This document shows positions 11,588 through 22,660 of a stretch of 64,000 bases of DNA, one piece after another; position 1 is the stretch's first letter, and each line of letters begins with the position of its first letter. A program made the translations under genes and the position numbers. The notes below the pieces were generated by a model that saw only the letters and a list, made by a program, of their open reading frames with translations, searched no databases and was not told the origin of the DNA. The stretch lies in the NCBI RefSeq assembly GCF_004193775.1, contig NC_041008.1:7518731-7582730 (forward strand), read 5' to 3'. The stretch comes from Glycine soja. Lineage: Eukaryota; Streptophyta; Magnoliopsida; Fabales; Fabaceae.

Positions 11588-11764
11588 GTTATTTATTTAA
11601 ACTTGTGTTTGTATGTAATTTAATTTATTTATAGAATATATTTAAATAATATTTTATATTTAAATTATGTTATATATTTAAATTTTGTGCTTGGTGGGTA
11701 TCTAAAATAGTTTTAGTTGTAGGTAGTGTATGTTATTATTTAAATATATTTAAATTTTGCTATG

Positions 11765-11799
<35 letters not shown>

Positions 11800-13869
11800 T
11801 AATTTTATTAGTTGTATAATACATTTTGTTATTTAAATATATATTCTGTTATTTATTCAAATTTTAATTATGTGGTATGCATATTTCATTAATTTTTTGT
11901 AAATGTAGTTAATTTTTTTTGTTTACAAATAATGTACAAATTTTATTGTCAATTTATTATATTATATTATATTTTGCAGTATCAATGACATATTCGTCAT
12001 GTTCATCAAATATACAAATTAAGTCTGGTCCAATTGATGGTGATGTTTTATGGATGCAAACTAAGCATGTTTCAAAACATATTTGGGATAGGGAAGAAGA
12101 CAGAAAATTACACATCAGACGAGTTGTTCTCACGTATCAAGGGCAATAACAAATACCAGAGAAAATTATTCCTCTACTTCGGCAATATGGTTTTTATTGG
12201 ATTATGAAGATGAAATACTTAAAATAAATGCGTCACTGATTAGTGCCTTGATTGAAAGATGGAGACCCGAAACACATGTGTTTCACATGAGACGTGGAGA
12301 GTGTACTATTACTCTTCAAGATGTGTATGTTTTGTTAGGTCTCCGTATGGATGGGGCACCATTAATTGGTCCACCAAATCTTGATTTGGCTGATTTTTGT
12401 GAAGAATTGTTAGGAGTCAGACCACAAGAAGGTGAACTTCAAGGTAGTGTGGTTAAATTAAGTTGGTTGGCTCACCATTTCAAATAACCATGACGGTAAC
12501 GTACAACAACTACAATGGTTTACCCGTGCATGGATCCTTAGATTCATAGGAGGTGTCCTATTTGTTGACAAAGGCAGTAGCAAAGTTTTCCTAAGGTACT
12601 TGCAATTTTTACGTGACTTTGGACAGTGCAGCACGTATGCATGGGGACCTGCCGTGCTTGCTTATTTATATAGAGAGATGTGCAGCGCCGCCGATTACAT
12701 CTTAATCCAAATGTGGGCATGGGAACGATGCACAACTTTGTCTCCAAAGAGGACTCCTTCCGTAATAGAAAATAAACCACTCGGACACAGGTTAGTCGTT
12801 TAGAAAATTTGATTTCATTTAAAGATAATTATGTGTAACGTGCCGGCAATAATGATTTCATAATTTTTTGTAGGTGGTTGCGACGTGGAAATCAACATAT
12901 TGGCAATGATGATCTGATAGTTTTTTGTCGCAAGTTGGATATCATGAAACGACATGAGGTAAAAACATCGTAATGTATTGGTTAAATAATAAATAATATG
13001 TCATGTTTCAGTAAAAATTAATAACTGTGTTGTTATATGCAGTTTCTGTGTGAGCCTTGCACAACAAATGTTATGTCAGCATTGCCTCCAATTTGTTTGG
13101 TTGGAAGTGTAGCGTGGTGTGCGGTGATGCCACTCATTTGTTTCCATGTTGTTGAGTAGCACCAACCCGATAGAATTTTGAGACAATTTGGAATGCAACA
13201 ACCTATTCTCGGGTCCTTCGTAACCCCTGAATATTCATGGCATAATACTAAAAGGCAAACAAGATGAAAATTAGGGGCAACTGTTCACCCTAATGATCAT
13301 TCAATGGAACAATCAAGCTGATTTTAGGGTCGACGGTTATCCTTGACAAGAGGGCCTATTGAGCTTTAACTCGAACTACATGGTCTGGTATAGGCGAAAA
13401 ATAAAGATGTTTGTTGACCCAAAAAATGCAAACACATCTACATTGGTATTTTATTGTTTTTTTGAATATTTAACTTCAATTTTTTTTAAATCATGGCCAT
13501 TAATTTGCTCACCCTAATAATTGCAGGCTGAAGTTGCGGAGACATTACAATACATGGTGTCTCCTCAGGAGAGGAATACATGGACAATTGATGATCTCGT
13601 GCCTTATATGGAGAAAATAATAATTTTATCGGAAGATCAATAGAGAATCACTGAGTCTGTGTCACATGGTCCAACATCAGAGCATCAATTTCCAACACAA
13701 GAGTTTCATATTCTCCAGTCAAGTGTTGAAACTTAAGGCATAGGCAGGCGAAGGGTGGTTGTTGAAGCGGAAGAATATTCTCAATAAATGATGAAGCGAG
13801 GCCATGGAATGTATTACACGTTCACCAACATTTTTTCAATATACGACATAGATGTCACTACTACAAAGT

Positions 13870-14235
13870 AGGCTTTCTACATCGGTTATAGAAGTCTTTC
13901 TACATCGGTTTTGACGCGTCATCATAGGCGGCGATGTAAAAAGTCCGTCATCCTACTACAATGGTTGAAGGACCGTCTTAGAAAGGGTTGGGTTCGAAAA
14001 CGGGTTTCAGCCGAAACCCGATGTATTCTACATTGGTTATTAGGATAACTGATGTAGAATTCTACATCGGTTATCCTAATAACCGATGTAGAATGGTCAT
14101 GATGCTACATCGGGTTTGGCGACAAACATCGTAGAAGGCCACCCCTTGGTAAAGCATTCTACATCGGTTTTCGTAGTAACCGATGTAGAAATGTCAAGAT
14201 ACTACATCGGTTTTTCGAATAACCGATTTAGAATT
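13870..14235. repeat. CACTA left subterminal repeats
   Basis: The word TTCTACATCGGTT and its complement AACCGATGTAGAA occur repeatedly in both orientations. They include a near-perfect palindrome at about 14060-14094 with the short centre ATCCTAAT. Such subterminal arrays are the binding sites for the element-encoded DNA-binding protein in characterised CACTA elements; that role is inferred here. Confidence 0.85.
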
Positions 14236-14499
14236 ATTTTTTTTAATTTTTTTGCTTTTTTCTACTCTAAAATCACTATCCTTCCCAAAAACTTACAAGG
14301 CCCCCTCATGTTATCATAATATAGTAATATGTATATGTTCTTGTATTAATGTGGCAATTAGAATATACAAATGACATGGACTAAACCAATACATGGACTT
14401 CAAAATTAAGAACGAACTAAATTGGAATATTAGCAGCATTTAGCTTACTAGCGATAAAATGTTCCACTAACTAAAACTACAGGCCTGTTTCATTATCAA

Positions 14500-14718
14500 T
14501 CAAAAGATGAAAAACACATACCTCACAATTTTTTTCTTAAAGAAAAATTTAAATTCAATATGTATACTCCAGACAAGTTCAAAGATCATATTATGGCTTG
14601 CCACATCATAATAATGAGATAAATTGTGACTCATGACCATATATAATGCTCCATCAAATGCAACAAATCCAATACTATGATCAGAACGAAATTTGATTAA
14701 AACCTTATCATCATCCAA
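14500..14718 (-). other. Coding-looking segment of unknown origin within the CACTA element
   Basis: The minus-strand translation contains GFVAFDGALYMVMSHNLSHY, which reads like one exon of a larger protein (faintly like kelch-type F-box proteins). I cannot assign it. It may be a sixth captured fragment; the identification is weak. Confidence 0.3.
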
Positions 14719-14941
14719 AATGTTTTCTTAGAAAATTGCAAAGCATTATGCACTGATCTTTCTTTAGGGTTGATTTTTTCCTTGACCACAACCCGTTCAC
14801 TATTGAGCTATGATGTAGCCATCTCTAGAAAAGGCAAAGGTAAATTAGGATTGAACCTGCCAATTGTTAAATAAATTAAATATTAGTGTTTTTTTAGAAA
14901 ATAATAAGTTAAACTATTTATTTAGTCCCTAGCCTGTAATT

Positions 14942-15116
14942 GTTTTCATTTTAAGTTTTAGTTTGTAGATGAGAAAACTATAAATTTTAGTCCTTTCACA
15001 TGCATAAAAGTTCAGTTTTTATTCTTAATGTTTTCATTTTAAGTTTTAGTTTGTACATGAGAAAACTATAAATTTTAGTCCATACACATGCATAGAAGTT
15101 CAGTTTTTATTCTTAA
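14942..15116. repeat. 88-bp tandem duplication
   Basis: Two adjacent copies (14942-15029, 15030-15116) beginning GTTTTCATTTTAAGTTTTAG, with a handful of substitutions. Non-coding, inside the CACTA element. Confidence 0.85.
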
Positions 15117-15408
15117 TACCAAAAAAAGACTTTCTAGCTATGTAAAATTGCTATAAAAACTTTTTGTCGGTGATAAACCACTACAGACAAACTATGTAGA
15201 GAGTAGAGACTAAAACACATAATTTTTTGCTCAACTAAAACTTAAAAATAAAAATAAACATACGTACAGATCATGTAAATAGTTTAAACTAAATAATATT
15301 TTCACGTTTTCTATATTTTTATTCTTATGGTAAGCGGTAAATATATGTTATTTTTTTTCATATATAGAAATGTTAGAAGTAAGAAGTTCCTATGCAATTT
15401 AACGAATG

Positions 15409-15469
15409 ACTTTAATATACTCTGAAGTTGCAATTAACAAAGTTTCTTAACTTTAATATACTCTGAAGT
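15409..15469. repeat. 20-bp direct repeat at the ABCB1 capture breakpoint
   Basis: ACTTTAATATACTCTGAAGT occurs exactly at 15409-15428 and 15450-15469, six bases from where ABCB1 similarity ends. It may be a repair footprint from the capture event. Confidence 0.85.
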
Positions 15470-15474
15470 CTCCC

Positions 15475-16125
15475 CTGTTCCACAATGTTGCCAGCTTGAG
15501 AAAGAGCTTCCTGGCTCTTGCCAGAGAGCTTAGCCAAGGTGACAGTGTGAATGCCTCCAATCACAGCTATCATAGGGACAACAGCAAGAGTCACCAAAGC
15601 CAATTGCCACACAGCAGTGAAACCCACAACAAAGCCAGAAACAAAGGTGGCCATGTAGTGAATGAAATTCCCCAACTGCACAAGAACCATAAAAAAATGA
15701 AAATTGAGAAAAACTAGTCCAAATCTAGTAACAGAAACAAAAAAAAAGGAACTTGTTGAATTTGGCACTGCACCTTCTCACTAATGGCATCCTGGACCAT
15801 GATAGCATCGGTGTTGATGACAAAAACTATGTCGGATGTCCGAACCTCGGTGTCGAAGAATTGAATGTCCTGGTTCAATACAGCCTCTAGATACTTGATT
15901 CTCATCGTGGTTGATTGCCGCTCCCCGCTCCATATCCAACACGAAATCTCTGCAACAACAACAACTACAGTAATAACTTCAAACCCATCAAAATCAAAAT
16001 CCAAAGCCAGACAAACACAAACAAAGAATCAGTGAGACAATTGAATTGAATTGCAACTCAATTCACTGACCTGCCCATGAAGAAGCCCATATAGCAGCCC
16101 CCACCACCAGGAAGTAAAATGCATA
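15475..16125 (-). pseudogene. Captured fragment of an ABCB1-like (P-glycoprotein) auxin transporter
   Basis: Three consecutive exons with introns retained: 16071-16125 (FYFLVVGAAIWASSWA), 15774-15949 (EISCWIWSGERQ..VQDAISEK) and 15475-15675 (LGNFIHYMATFVSGF..SQAGNIVEQ). Together they give part of the first transmembrane domain of an ABCB1-type full-size transporter. Both nucleotide-binding domains and the second membrane domain are absent. Splice sites are intact (each intron GT..AG, phases consistent). Similarity stops directly after NIVEQ at 15475, the capture breakpoint. It lies downstream, on the same strand, of an ABCB15-like fragment, so a fused transcript is conceivable but would not make a working transporter. 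Confidence 0.88.
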
Positions 16126-16430
16126 CTGCAAAAAAAAATAAAAATAAAATATCACACAAATGTTAATTTATTCTGCAAAGTTTTTTTAAGCTTTTTATTT
16201 TTTTATTATCAGAAAATATTAATTTGTTAATTTTGTTAGAAATGTCAGTTTGCCCTTTACCATAAGTCAAGTTTTCTAAGTTCAATGGCATCCTGCTTAC
16301 CCCAACAGTCATATATACATTCAATGTGAATCATAGAAAGTAACCAATTAAGTTTTCTAATCACATACAGACGTACTGAAAACAGAATGAGACAAAATCA
16401 GTCAAGTCTTGTCAAGCTCTCTCTCTCCTC

Positions 16431-16471
<41 letters not shown>

Positions 16472-16890
16472 TGATTGTAATAAAAGCTAAGCTAGTGAGT
16501 GAGCAGTTTTTTCCTCACAAAATCAAAGCTTCAAGTATCATCAAAATCAAAATATTTAGATGATGATAACAAAAAAGGTAATTGCATCAGCTATTTAAAT
16601 AATACAACAAAATCAAACCTGTCAAGTCATCAGCAGGCACATAGATAACTTGGACAGAGGTTTTTAGACACAACTAACATTCATAGATTAGAGAAAGACA
16701 TTTGAAAAAGCATCATTGAAGGCATGCATATAAGAGTGGAACACAAAACAATCACAAAATTAATATGTTGTTTATAAAAATATCCAATTAATGGAACCAG
16801 TACCTTTTTATCTTTAGTTTTCTTAGTTAAATTATGATCATCCTTCCTTCTCTTGCTATTTTCTTTCTTCTACAAGAAAATGGAGAAAAA

Positions 16891-17156
16891 AATGCCATTA
16901 TAATAACATATCTCAGAATATAAGTATAAAAGCAATCCCAAAAATAACAGTAAGCTTCTTTATTTCTCTTTGCATAATTAAGGTTGGTGGGGAGTGATTA
17001 ATCTCTTTAGGAACTTATCAAAAAATGTCATTATAATAAGACATCTCAGAAACTAAGTATAAAGCAATCCCAGAAATAACAGTAAGCTTCTTTTTTTCTT
17101 TTTGTATTATTAAGGGTGGTGGGGAGTGATTAGTCTCTTTGAGAAGTTATCAAAAA
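16891..17156. repeat. 133-bp tandem duplication between the ABCB fragments
   Basis: Copies start at 16891 and 17024 and share CATTATAATAA, ACAGTAAGCTTCTTT and GGTGGGGAGTGATTA. Non-coding; lies between the ABCB15-like and ABCB1-like exons. Confidence 0.8.
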
Positions 17157-17284
17157 AAGTGTGTTACACCATTCTAATGGAGGAACCAATCACCATTTAC
17201 CCTTTTCATTCACAAAGCAAAATTATGATCTAGCACAATTTTTATATTTTTAGTTAATTGATGACAGTTATAACAACAGCAAAC

Positions 17285-17477
17285 CTTTTCACTAAGAACA
17301 TCTTGAATTACGAGGCTGTCGCTGGAGACGCTAGTGATGATCTCTGAGGTGCTCGTGACATATATGCAAATCAAAGTACTCCACATCTTGTCTGAGTACT
17401 GCTTTCAGATACCTGCATCTCATTCTCGCCGCTTGTCTTTCGCTTGTTCTTGTCCAACAATAACCCTCTGAACCAGA

Positions 17478-17508
<31 letters not shown>

Positions 17509-18181
17509 TAATTATTATTATTATTAATTAAAGAAATAAAAAAGATGATACAACAATATCATTACTTTAATTTGCATGGCGTGAATTGAAAGAGAAAAGG
17601 AAAAGGAAAAGGAAAAATGATTGCATAATCGAAACTCACCGAGGAAGCAAACCCCAAAAGAGGCACCAGCCAAATATAACCAAGCCACTGCATTCTGCAT
17701 AACCAATAAAGCCAAGAAAGTTAACAAAGTTATCAGTAAGCTTCTCTTTCGTGTTAAGTTCTTTCCATGTGATGAAAAATTATTAGATAGCTTCAGATCA
17801 CCGTGTATCTATGGTTTCAATTAATTTCCACATGACATAGAGATTAATTAAGATTATATGATGATATGGAACTATATAATAATTTCTTGTGTGCATAAAG
17901 AGAGATATGAAAAATTGAACCTTATTGATGTTATGGATGAAAGTGTTTCCATCCATGTTAGAGGAAATTCCAATGTTATTCATCATGCGGCTACTGATAT
18001 ACAACACTAGAGGGGTGGCCAAGCCTTCCCCAACTGCCCCAATAGTACCTAAAACCATAAGAAACAAATCTTTGCCATCGGCATGCATGAAAATGGACCT
18101 AAACCCAAGAGACCCATTTTTCTTGTTTGTTTTTCTCTCCTGGCCAACCATAGCTACCACACTTTTCTGATCCCTGCCCAT
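17285..18181 (-). pseudogene. Captured 5' fragment of an ABCB15-like transporter
   Basis: Exon 1 17921-18181 begins at the native-looking start MGRDQKSVVAMV and includes ADGKDLFLMVLGTIGAVGEG (first membrane segment) and a donor after ..NINK. Exon 2 17640-17694 reads NAVAWLYLAGASFGVCFL. Exon 3 17285-17467 reads [28 protein letters not shown]. Phases agree across the two introns. Exon 3 carries a 4-nt extra ATAT at about 17359-17366 that shifts frame between YFDLH and VTSTSE. Only the N-terminal part of the first transmembrane domain is present, so no transport activity is possible. The sequence up to about 18240 may be native 5' UTR. Confidence 0.88.
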
Positions 18182-18239
18182 TTTTAGACACACCCTTTTT
18201 CTTGAGAAACAAACAACAGTGAGATTCGGAGACCCACTT

Positions 18240-19200
18240 TCTTCAAACTAATAGAGCATGTTTTTCTTTTTTCGCTGCCTTCTTGGCTTGCTTCCAAAAC
18301 CAACTTTTGTTTCATGGCCTTGAACTAAGTTGTTGCGACATTCTGATGAATTTATAGGAATCAGTGTGGGCAAAAGTGTGGTGGGGCAAAACTCATTGGG
18401 ACCAGAATAGCTAGGGTCAGGGTTATTGGGGGAATTCTTAATAGCATGTGGAGAGGTTTAGTGTGCTGTTGAGGATGGAGGAACATGTGATGTGAGGAGG
18501 GGAATTTGCTCCTGTTTGACTTTATAATCATCACACTGCAAAAGCATCGGGACATTTTTCATAGCCATATATATATACTGCTACTACTTTTATAAAAGCA
18601 TTTTCTCATCTTATACCACTTTCAAAATTATTTCCCAAGATATGCCACTTTTACTGCTTTTGCTGACACAATTCTTCTTCTTCTTTTTTTTTAAATAAAG
18701 GATTGGTGAATTTTGGGCCCTTTTTTCCGTATATTTTTATTATTTATTAACTAACATTTGATCTGACCTTTGTTATCGAAAGAAATCCTTAAGTATAAGC
18801 TTAAGAAGAACCCATCAGGGGTTGCCCAGAGAAAATTGGCATTTTAAAGCGAAATATTCTTAATACTGTATTGTCTTTAAATTATTCATAAAGTACAAAT
18901 ATAATTTGTTTATATATAACATTTATAAAAAATTGTTTAGATTTTTTTATTTTGCTTTTCAAGATGTGGAGTATATTATTTTCCAATGATCGGTTTACCT
19001 AACTTATTAAATCATGTTTGCTTATTTAATAAGATTTAACAAAAAAATCTCTTTTGACTTAATGCTAAAGTTCTAATCATTCTCCATGTGTGAATGAAAG
19101 AAAAAGTCTATTTACAGTATGTAATTTCTAAAGCGTGTAATACGGAGATGCTATTTCATGAAAAGCAGTAGAGAAGTATAGAAATCTACATAATGCTGCA
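18240..19200. other. Non-coding filler of the CACTA element
   Basis: Between the ABCB15-like start and the cyclin fragment. AT-rich; no exon recognised. Part may be captured upstream sequence of the transporter gene. Confidence 0.4.
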
Positions 19201-19214
19201 GCCATGAGACTAAC

Positions 19215-19307
19215 CTCCACAAGCCAATCAACCAGAATTCGACGCATGCTAGGATTAATATCTTTCTGCAACTTCTCCATGTAGTTGGTCAATGGTTTCC
19301 TTTGAAG
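19215..19307 (-). pseudogene. Captured exon of an A-type cyclin
   Basis: A single 31-codon exon with acceptor CTAG and donor GAG/GTTAGT. The translation includes RKPLTNYMEKLQKDINPSMR and RILVDWLVEV, the start of the cyclin box in A-type cyclins (known plants: YMEKIQKDI..MR.IL.DWLVEV). Cyclin A binds CDKs in S/G2; one exon cannot. The rest of the cyclin box is missing. Sequence at about 19880-20130 on the same strand gives KGVCTKKNTKLAASS and VSADTTLSTQNSMKSDELQ, compatible with the low-conservation N-terminal region of the same cyclin gene but interrupted by a stop or frameshift. That part is tentative. Confidence 0.8.
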
Positions 19308-19879
19308 CTAGAGTGATTTCACCAAAACTCATCGTCAATATTTTTTGTAGTGAAAGTAACCTCTTTTCTCAGCATTATAAGAGTATTACATTGTAAAGTT
19401 CTTTTGTGCAGCAATATTAATATTATAATAATACTATTATGTTACAAAACAAAATTAGCTCTCCGCCATCCAAGAACACTTGCTATTTTGCTACCAGTGA
19501 ATGTTATATTCTGAAAGAACTTTGTTATAAATGCAATCAGACTGTGAAAATAACAGAAAAGGCATAAATAAGATCCTTGAACTTGAAAAAACAGAAAATA
19601 ACATTTTGCATTCTCCAACTTTTAATCATAAGAAATAAGCAATTCAGTTCAATTAGTTAATAAAAAACAAGCAACTAATATATTTTTGAGAAAGCAGAGC
19701 ATGTCTGCTAAAAAGTTCAACAACCTCAATGTTAAAGCCTATGTATCAAGTAGCATTTAGTGCTTTGTATGTTCAATCAGAGAGTTACATAAATTTCATT
19801 TGCCAATTAGTAATTTAGTATGTCATACTATATGCCTAAAGTCTGTTGCATACTAGTAACATGAGTTATTGAAAAACCT

Positions 19880-20130
19880 CTGTTTGGAGAGTTCTGGAGT
19901 TCATCAGATTTCATAGAGTTTTGCGTTGAAAGTGTGGTGTCTGCTGATACACCTTCTCTTACGGTGTCATTTGATTCAACCATCTTTATTGGATAATTCT
20001 TTAGCTAACTTTGGTCCAACATCGTCATGTGAGGATGAAACGTCAGTGGAAACACTTGAGGCAGCAAGCTTGGTGTTTTTCTTTGTACAAACTCCTTTGG
20101 CCTACATAATGGATAGTCAACCAGCATCAC
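19880..20130 (-). pseudogene. Possible N-terminal cyclin A sequence
   Basis: Minus-strand translation in two frames gives KGVCTKKNTKLAASS and SADTTLSTQNSMKSDELQNS. Composition and position upstream of the cyclin-box exon suit the variable N-terminus of an A-type cyclin, but the region has no diagnostic motif. Confidence 0.35.
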
Positions 20131-20343
20131 TAACTACACTAATGATATCTCAGACTTAGGTGTAGATGAATAACAACTTTTTAAAATTATAAAAATCATT
20201 TTGTGATGAGAAAAATCAAGATAACGTTAGCTTTCCCCAAGTGTCCCCTAAATATGATACACCAGAATTTTAACAGCCAATCAGCTATGCAATTCCCCAA
20301 ATGGTTGGCAAAAGAAGAAAAAGAAGCACCGTAGTTGATTTAC

Positions 20344-20480
20344 CTGGTTCAGAAAATGATATCCTGCATGTAAAGTTTGAACCACTGACCTCCTGAAAGG
20401 GTTTCAGAATAGAATCATCATAACCATTGTTAGTAGCTGCTGTATTTATATCTGCTATCAACTTCTCTGTGAAACCCCTC
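20344..20480 (-). other. Exon-like fragment of unknown origin
   Basis: The minus strand reads GFTEKLIADINTAATNNGYD and then VSGSNFTCRISFSEPG. It looks coding, in the same orientation as the other captured pieces, but I do not recognise the protein. It may be a further captured gene or part of a neighbour. Confidence 0.35.
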
Positions 20481-21200
20481 TCGGCAAAAAAGGCAGAACA
20501 GAAAACACTATATAGCCCAGATAGAGGAAGGTGTCATGATATTTCAATCCCACAAAGTCATATCTGAAAATTGAAATAGAAAAACTTTCCTTTTTTATAA
20601 AATGTTGTTTTGCTGAACATCTTTTAAAATAGTAAAAAAATAATAATGTTGAGAAGTGTGTGTGAGTCACTGTAAACCCCCCGGTACCAATGTTCAACTC
20701 CTCCCTATGAACAAAAAAAATTGATCTAACCCAATCCTTTGAATATCAAAGCATGAGAGGCCTACCAACAAGTTGAAACAAGATTACAAGCATGAGATCT
20801 ACATCAAGGCATACATATGAAAAATAATGTTGAAACAAGATTACAAGCATGAACAGATCTTAAAATGAGTAATAAGTAATAACTAATAAGCACCAAAACA
20901 GCAGCAGCTATAGAACCCCTTTTCTGCACTTCAACCTCAAATTATGTGTCACTCAAAATGCATACATGCAAAACATAGAATCAATGAAATTAACTTCAGG
21001 GTTCAGATAGTTAATTAAATAAAATTTGACAAAACAAACATTCTAGCCAGACATTTGCTACTTCAAATACAACTCCCAGTTATACTTTAATTTAATTTAA
21101 TTAAATAAAACGCACAGTCTGTTAGTTTAAAAACACTGAATCAAAAAGGGATAATGGCATACCCCTTATCCCTTTTTTTATCAATATCACAAACATTTAC

Positions 21201-21353
21201 CTGAACTATCTCATCAAAATTTGATGCACACACACTGGAACCTTGTCTTTAGGAAGGATCCGAATCTGTGCACCACTCTCAGCTGTCATTCTCTTTATCA
21301 CACTACCACCCTTTCCTAAAACGCATCCAACTTGAGCAGTAAGAATAAGCAGC
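21201..21353 (-). pseudogene. Captured exon of a KH-domain RNA-binding protein
   Basis: A single exon (acceptor TTTTAG, donor CAG/GTAAAT) encoding LLILTAQVGCVLGKGGSVIK then RMTAESGAQIRILPKDKVPV. This is a KH type I domain with its GKGG nucleic-acid-binding loop, as in plant poly(rC)-binding or HEN4-like proteins. An extra GT in a (GT)n run near 21230 shifts frame just before the expected FDEIVQ end. Other KH domains of the parent are absent. Confidence 0.82.
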
Positions 21354-21571
21354 CTAAAAAAAAAGGAAGAAGATTTATTACTTTCTTCATCCCCTTCAGT
21401 TGTCTCCTCTACTCCCTCAACCATCCAGTCACTACTCCCTCGAAATCTCTGGCAGTTTCCATCATGTTATGAAGGGTTCATAACTACTAGTAGCCAATAA
21501 AAATCCAGTCACTACTGATCCAAAATTAGTGTCAGGCCAACCTTTCCCACTTAAAACCTTTTGCAAACATG

Positions 21572-22168
21572 TCACAACAGCGCAAATTGCTTCTTCCTAA
21601 GCTCCAACAACCTCGAACCAGCCGTGTTCTCGGCGTCCAAAGCGGAAATTTCATTCTCCAACTCTAAAATAACCTTCATAGTCTCGGACCTCGGGGCTGC
21701 ATGGCAATCAACTTCCTAATAGCCTCGCACTCCTCTTTGTGCCTTCTCTCAACCTTGCTCTCCTTAAGCTGCTTATTGAGATCCTCAATGTCATCCTGCG
21801 CCTGCAGGATTTGGTGATTCATTTCCTCCTTCAACTCGTTGAATATCCTTCTCCCTAATGTTGGCCTCCACAATCGCCTTGCTCTTCAGAAAAAGAATCT
21901 CGAATGTCATTAGCTCCTGCAGAAAGGCTCTGGCGAGCTTCTCGCAGTCGTTGTAGTTGTTGTCTTTGTCCTTGTCGACTTCGGAGACGAACGAGGTGAA
22001 CTTCTTCTGAAGCTTCTTCAAAGGAGGGTCGCCCCTGGTGGTGGTGGTGCGCGTGAGAAGCCTGTGCTTCATGATTACATCATCTTCGGAGGGACTGAAG
22101 GCGTAGTTCGCCGCCACGGAATCGCCACGCGTCGAAACCTTCCTCATCTTTCCCAGCATCTCGATCAC
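21572..22168 (-). pseudogene. THO7: Captured THO complex subunit 7 gene, frameshifted
   Basis: THO7 is part of the nuclear THO/TREX complex in mRNA export and small-RNA biogenesis. The translation covers nearly the whole protein: [20 protein letters not shown] and KFTSFVSEV near the start, the coiled-coil region ([58 protein letters not shown]) and [12 protein letters not shown] near the end. A 2-nt loss at about 21850, before [11 protein letters not shown], and another shift at about 21690 break the frame; a stop follows FALL at 21572. The segment is continuous with no intron. This is the most complete captured gene and the most upstream on the shared strand. Confidence 0.85.
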
Positions 22169-22440
22169 TGATGCAAGGCAAAAAGGGGGGAAAGTAGTGT
22201 AACGAGTAAGGAGGTCAGAATGGTGGTTGCTGCTGGGGCGGACGGCGCAGGAGCCGTGGCGGGGGAGGGAGCGGGTCCAAGGTGGCGAGGTGGGAGCTGA
22301 ACTTGGAGCGAGTGAGCGAATGTGTATGAGAGCATCAGAGTGAGAGCGAGGGTCAGCTAAGAAAGTTCGAGAGATGTCAAGGTTGAGTGGAGGCCAGCAG
22401 GGAGAGGAAGGTTTAAGAACTAGGGTTCAATACGCGTTTT
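22169..22440 (-). promoter_or_regulatory. GC-rich 5' flank of the captured THO7 gene
   Basis: About 270 bp upstream of the THO7 start is markedly GC-richer than the rest of the element (GGGGCGGACGGCGCAGGAG, GGGGAGGGAGCGGG) before the subterminal repeats begin. It may be the captured 5' UTR and promoter-proximal region of THO7. If active it would transcribe towards the other four fragments. No TATA box was identified. Confidence 0.4.
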
Positions 22441-22499
22441 GTTTTTTTTTTTCCTGAATTACGACGGGTTTTTACTAAAACACGATGTGAATTTAATTA

Positions 22500-22660
22500 C
22501 ATATAACATTCTAAGGCGGTTTTCAATAACCGTCTTAGAATGTGTGTCGTAAAATACTCTAATTCTTACAATAATTACAAAAATGTCATCGTACCACTTT
22601 CTAAGCCGGTTCCTATACAACCGTCGTAGAATGGGTGTCGTAGAAAGCTATTTTTGTAGT
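22500..22660. repeat. CACTA right subterminal repeats
   Basis: Inverted pairs ACATTCTAAGGCGG / CCGTCTTAGAATGTG (about 22506-22545) and CTTTCTAAGCCGGTT / ACCGTCGTAGAATG (about 22600-22635). The core differs from the left array (TTCTAAGGCGGTT-like versus TTCTACATCGGTT), so the two ends have diverged or were assembled from different subfamilies. Confidence 0.75.

Noticed and set aside
15475..18181. A functional ABCB transporter gene on the minus strand
   Set aside because: Only parts of the first transmembrane domain of two different paralogues are present. There are no nucleotide-binding domains, exon 3 has a frameshift, and the segment lies inside a CACTA element.
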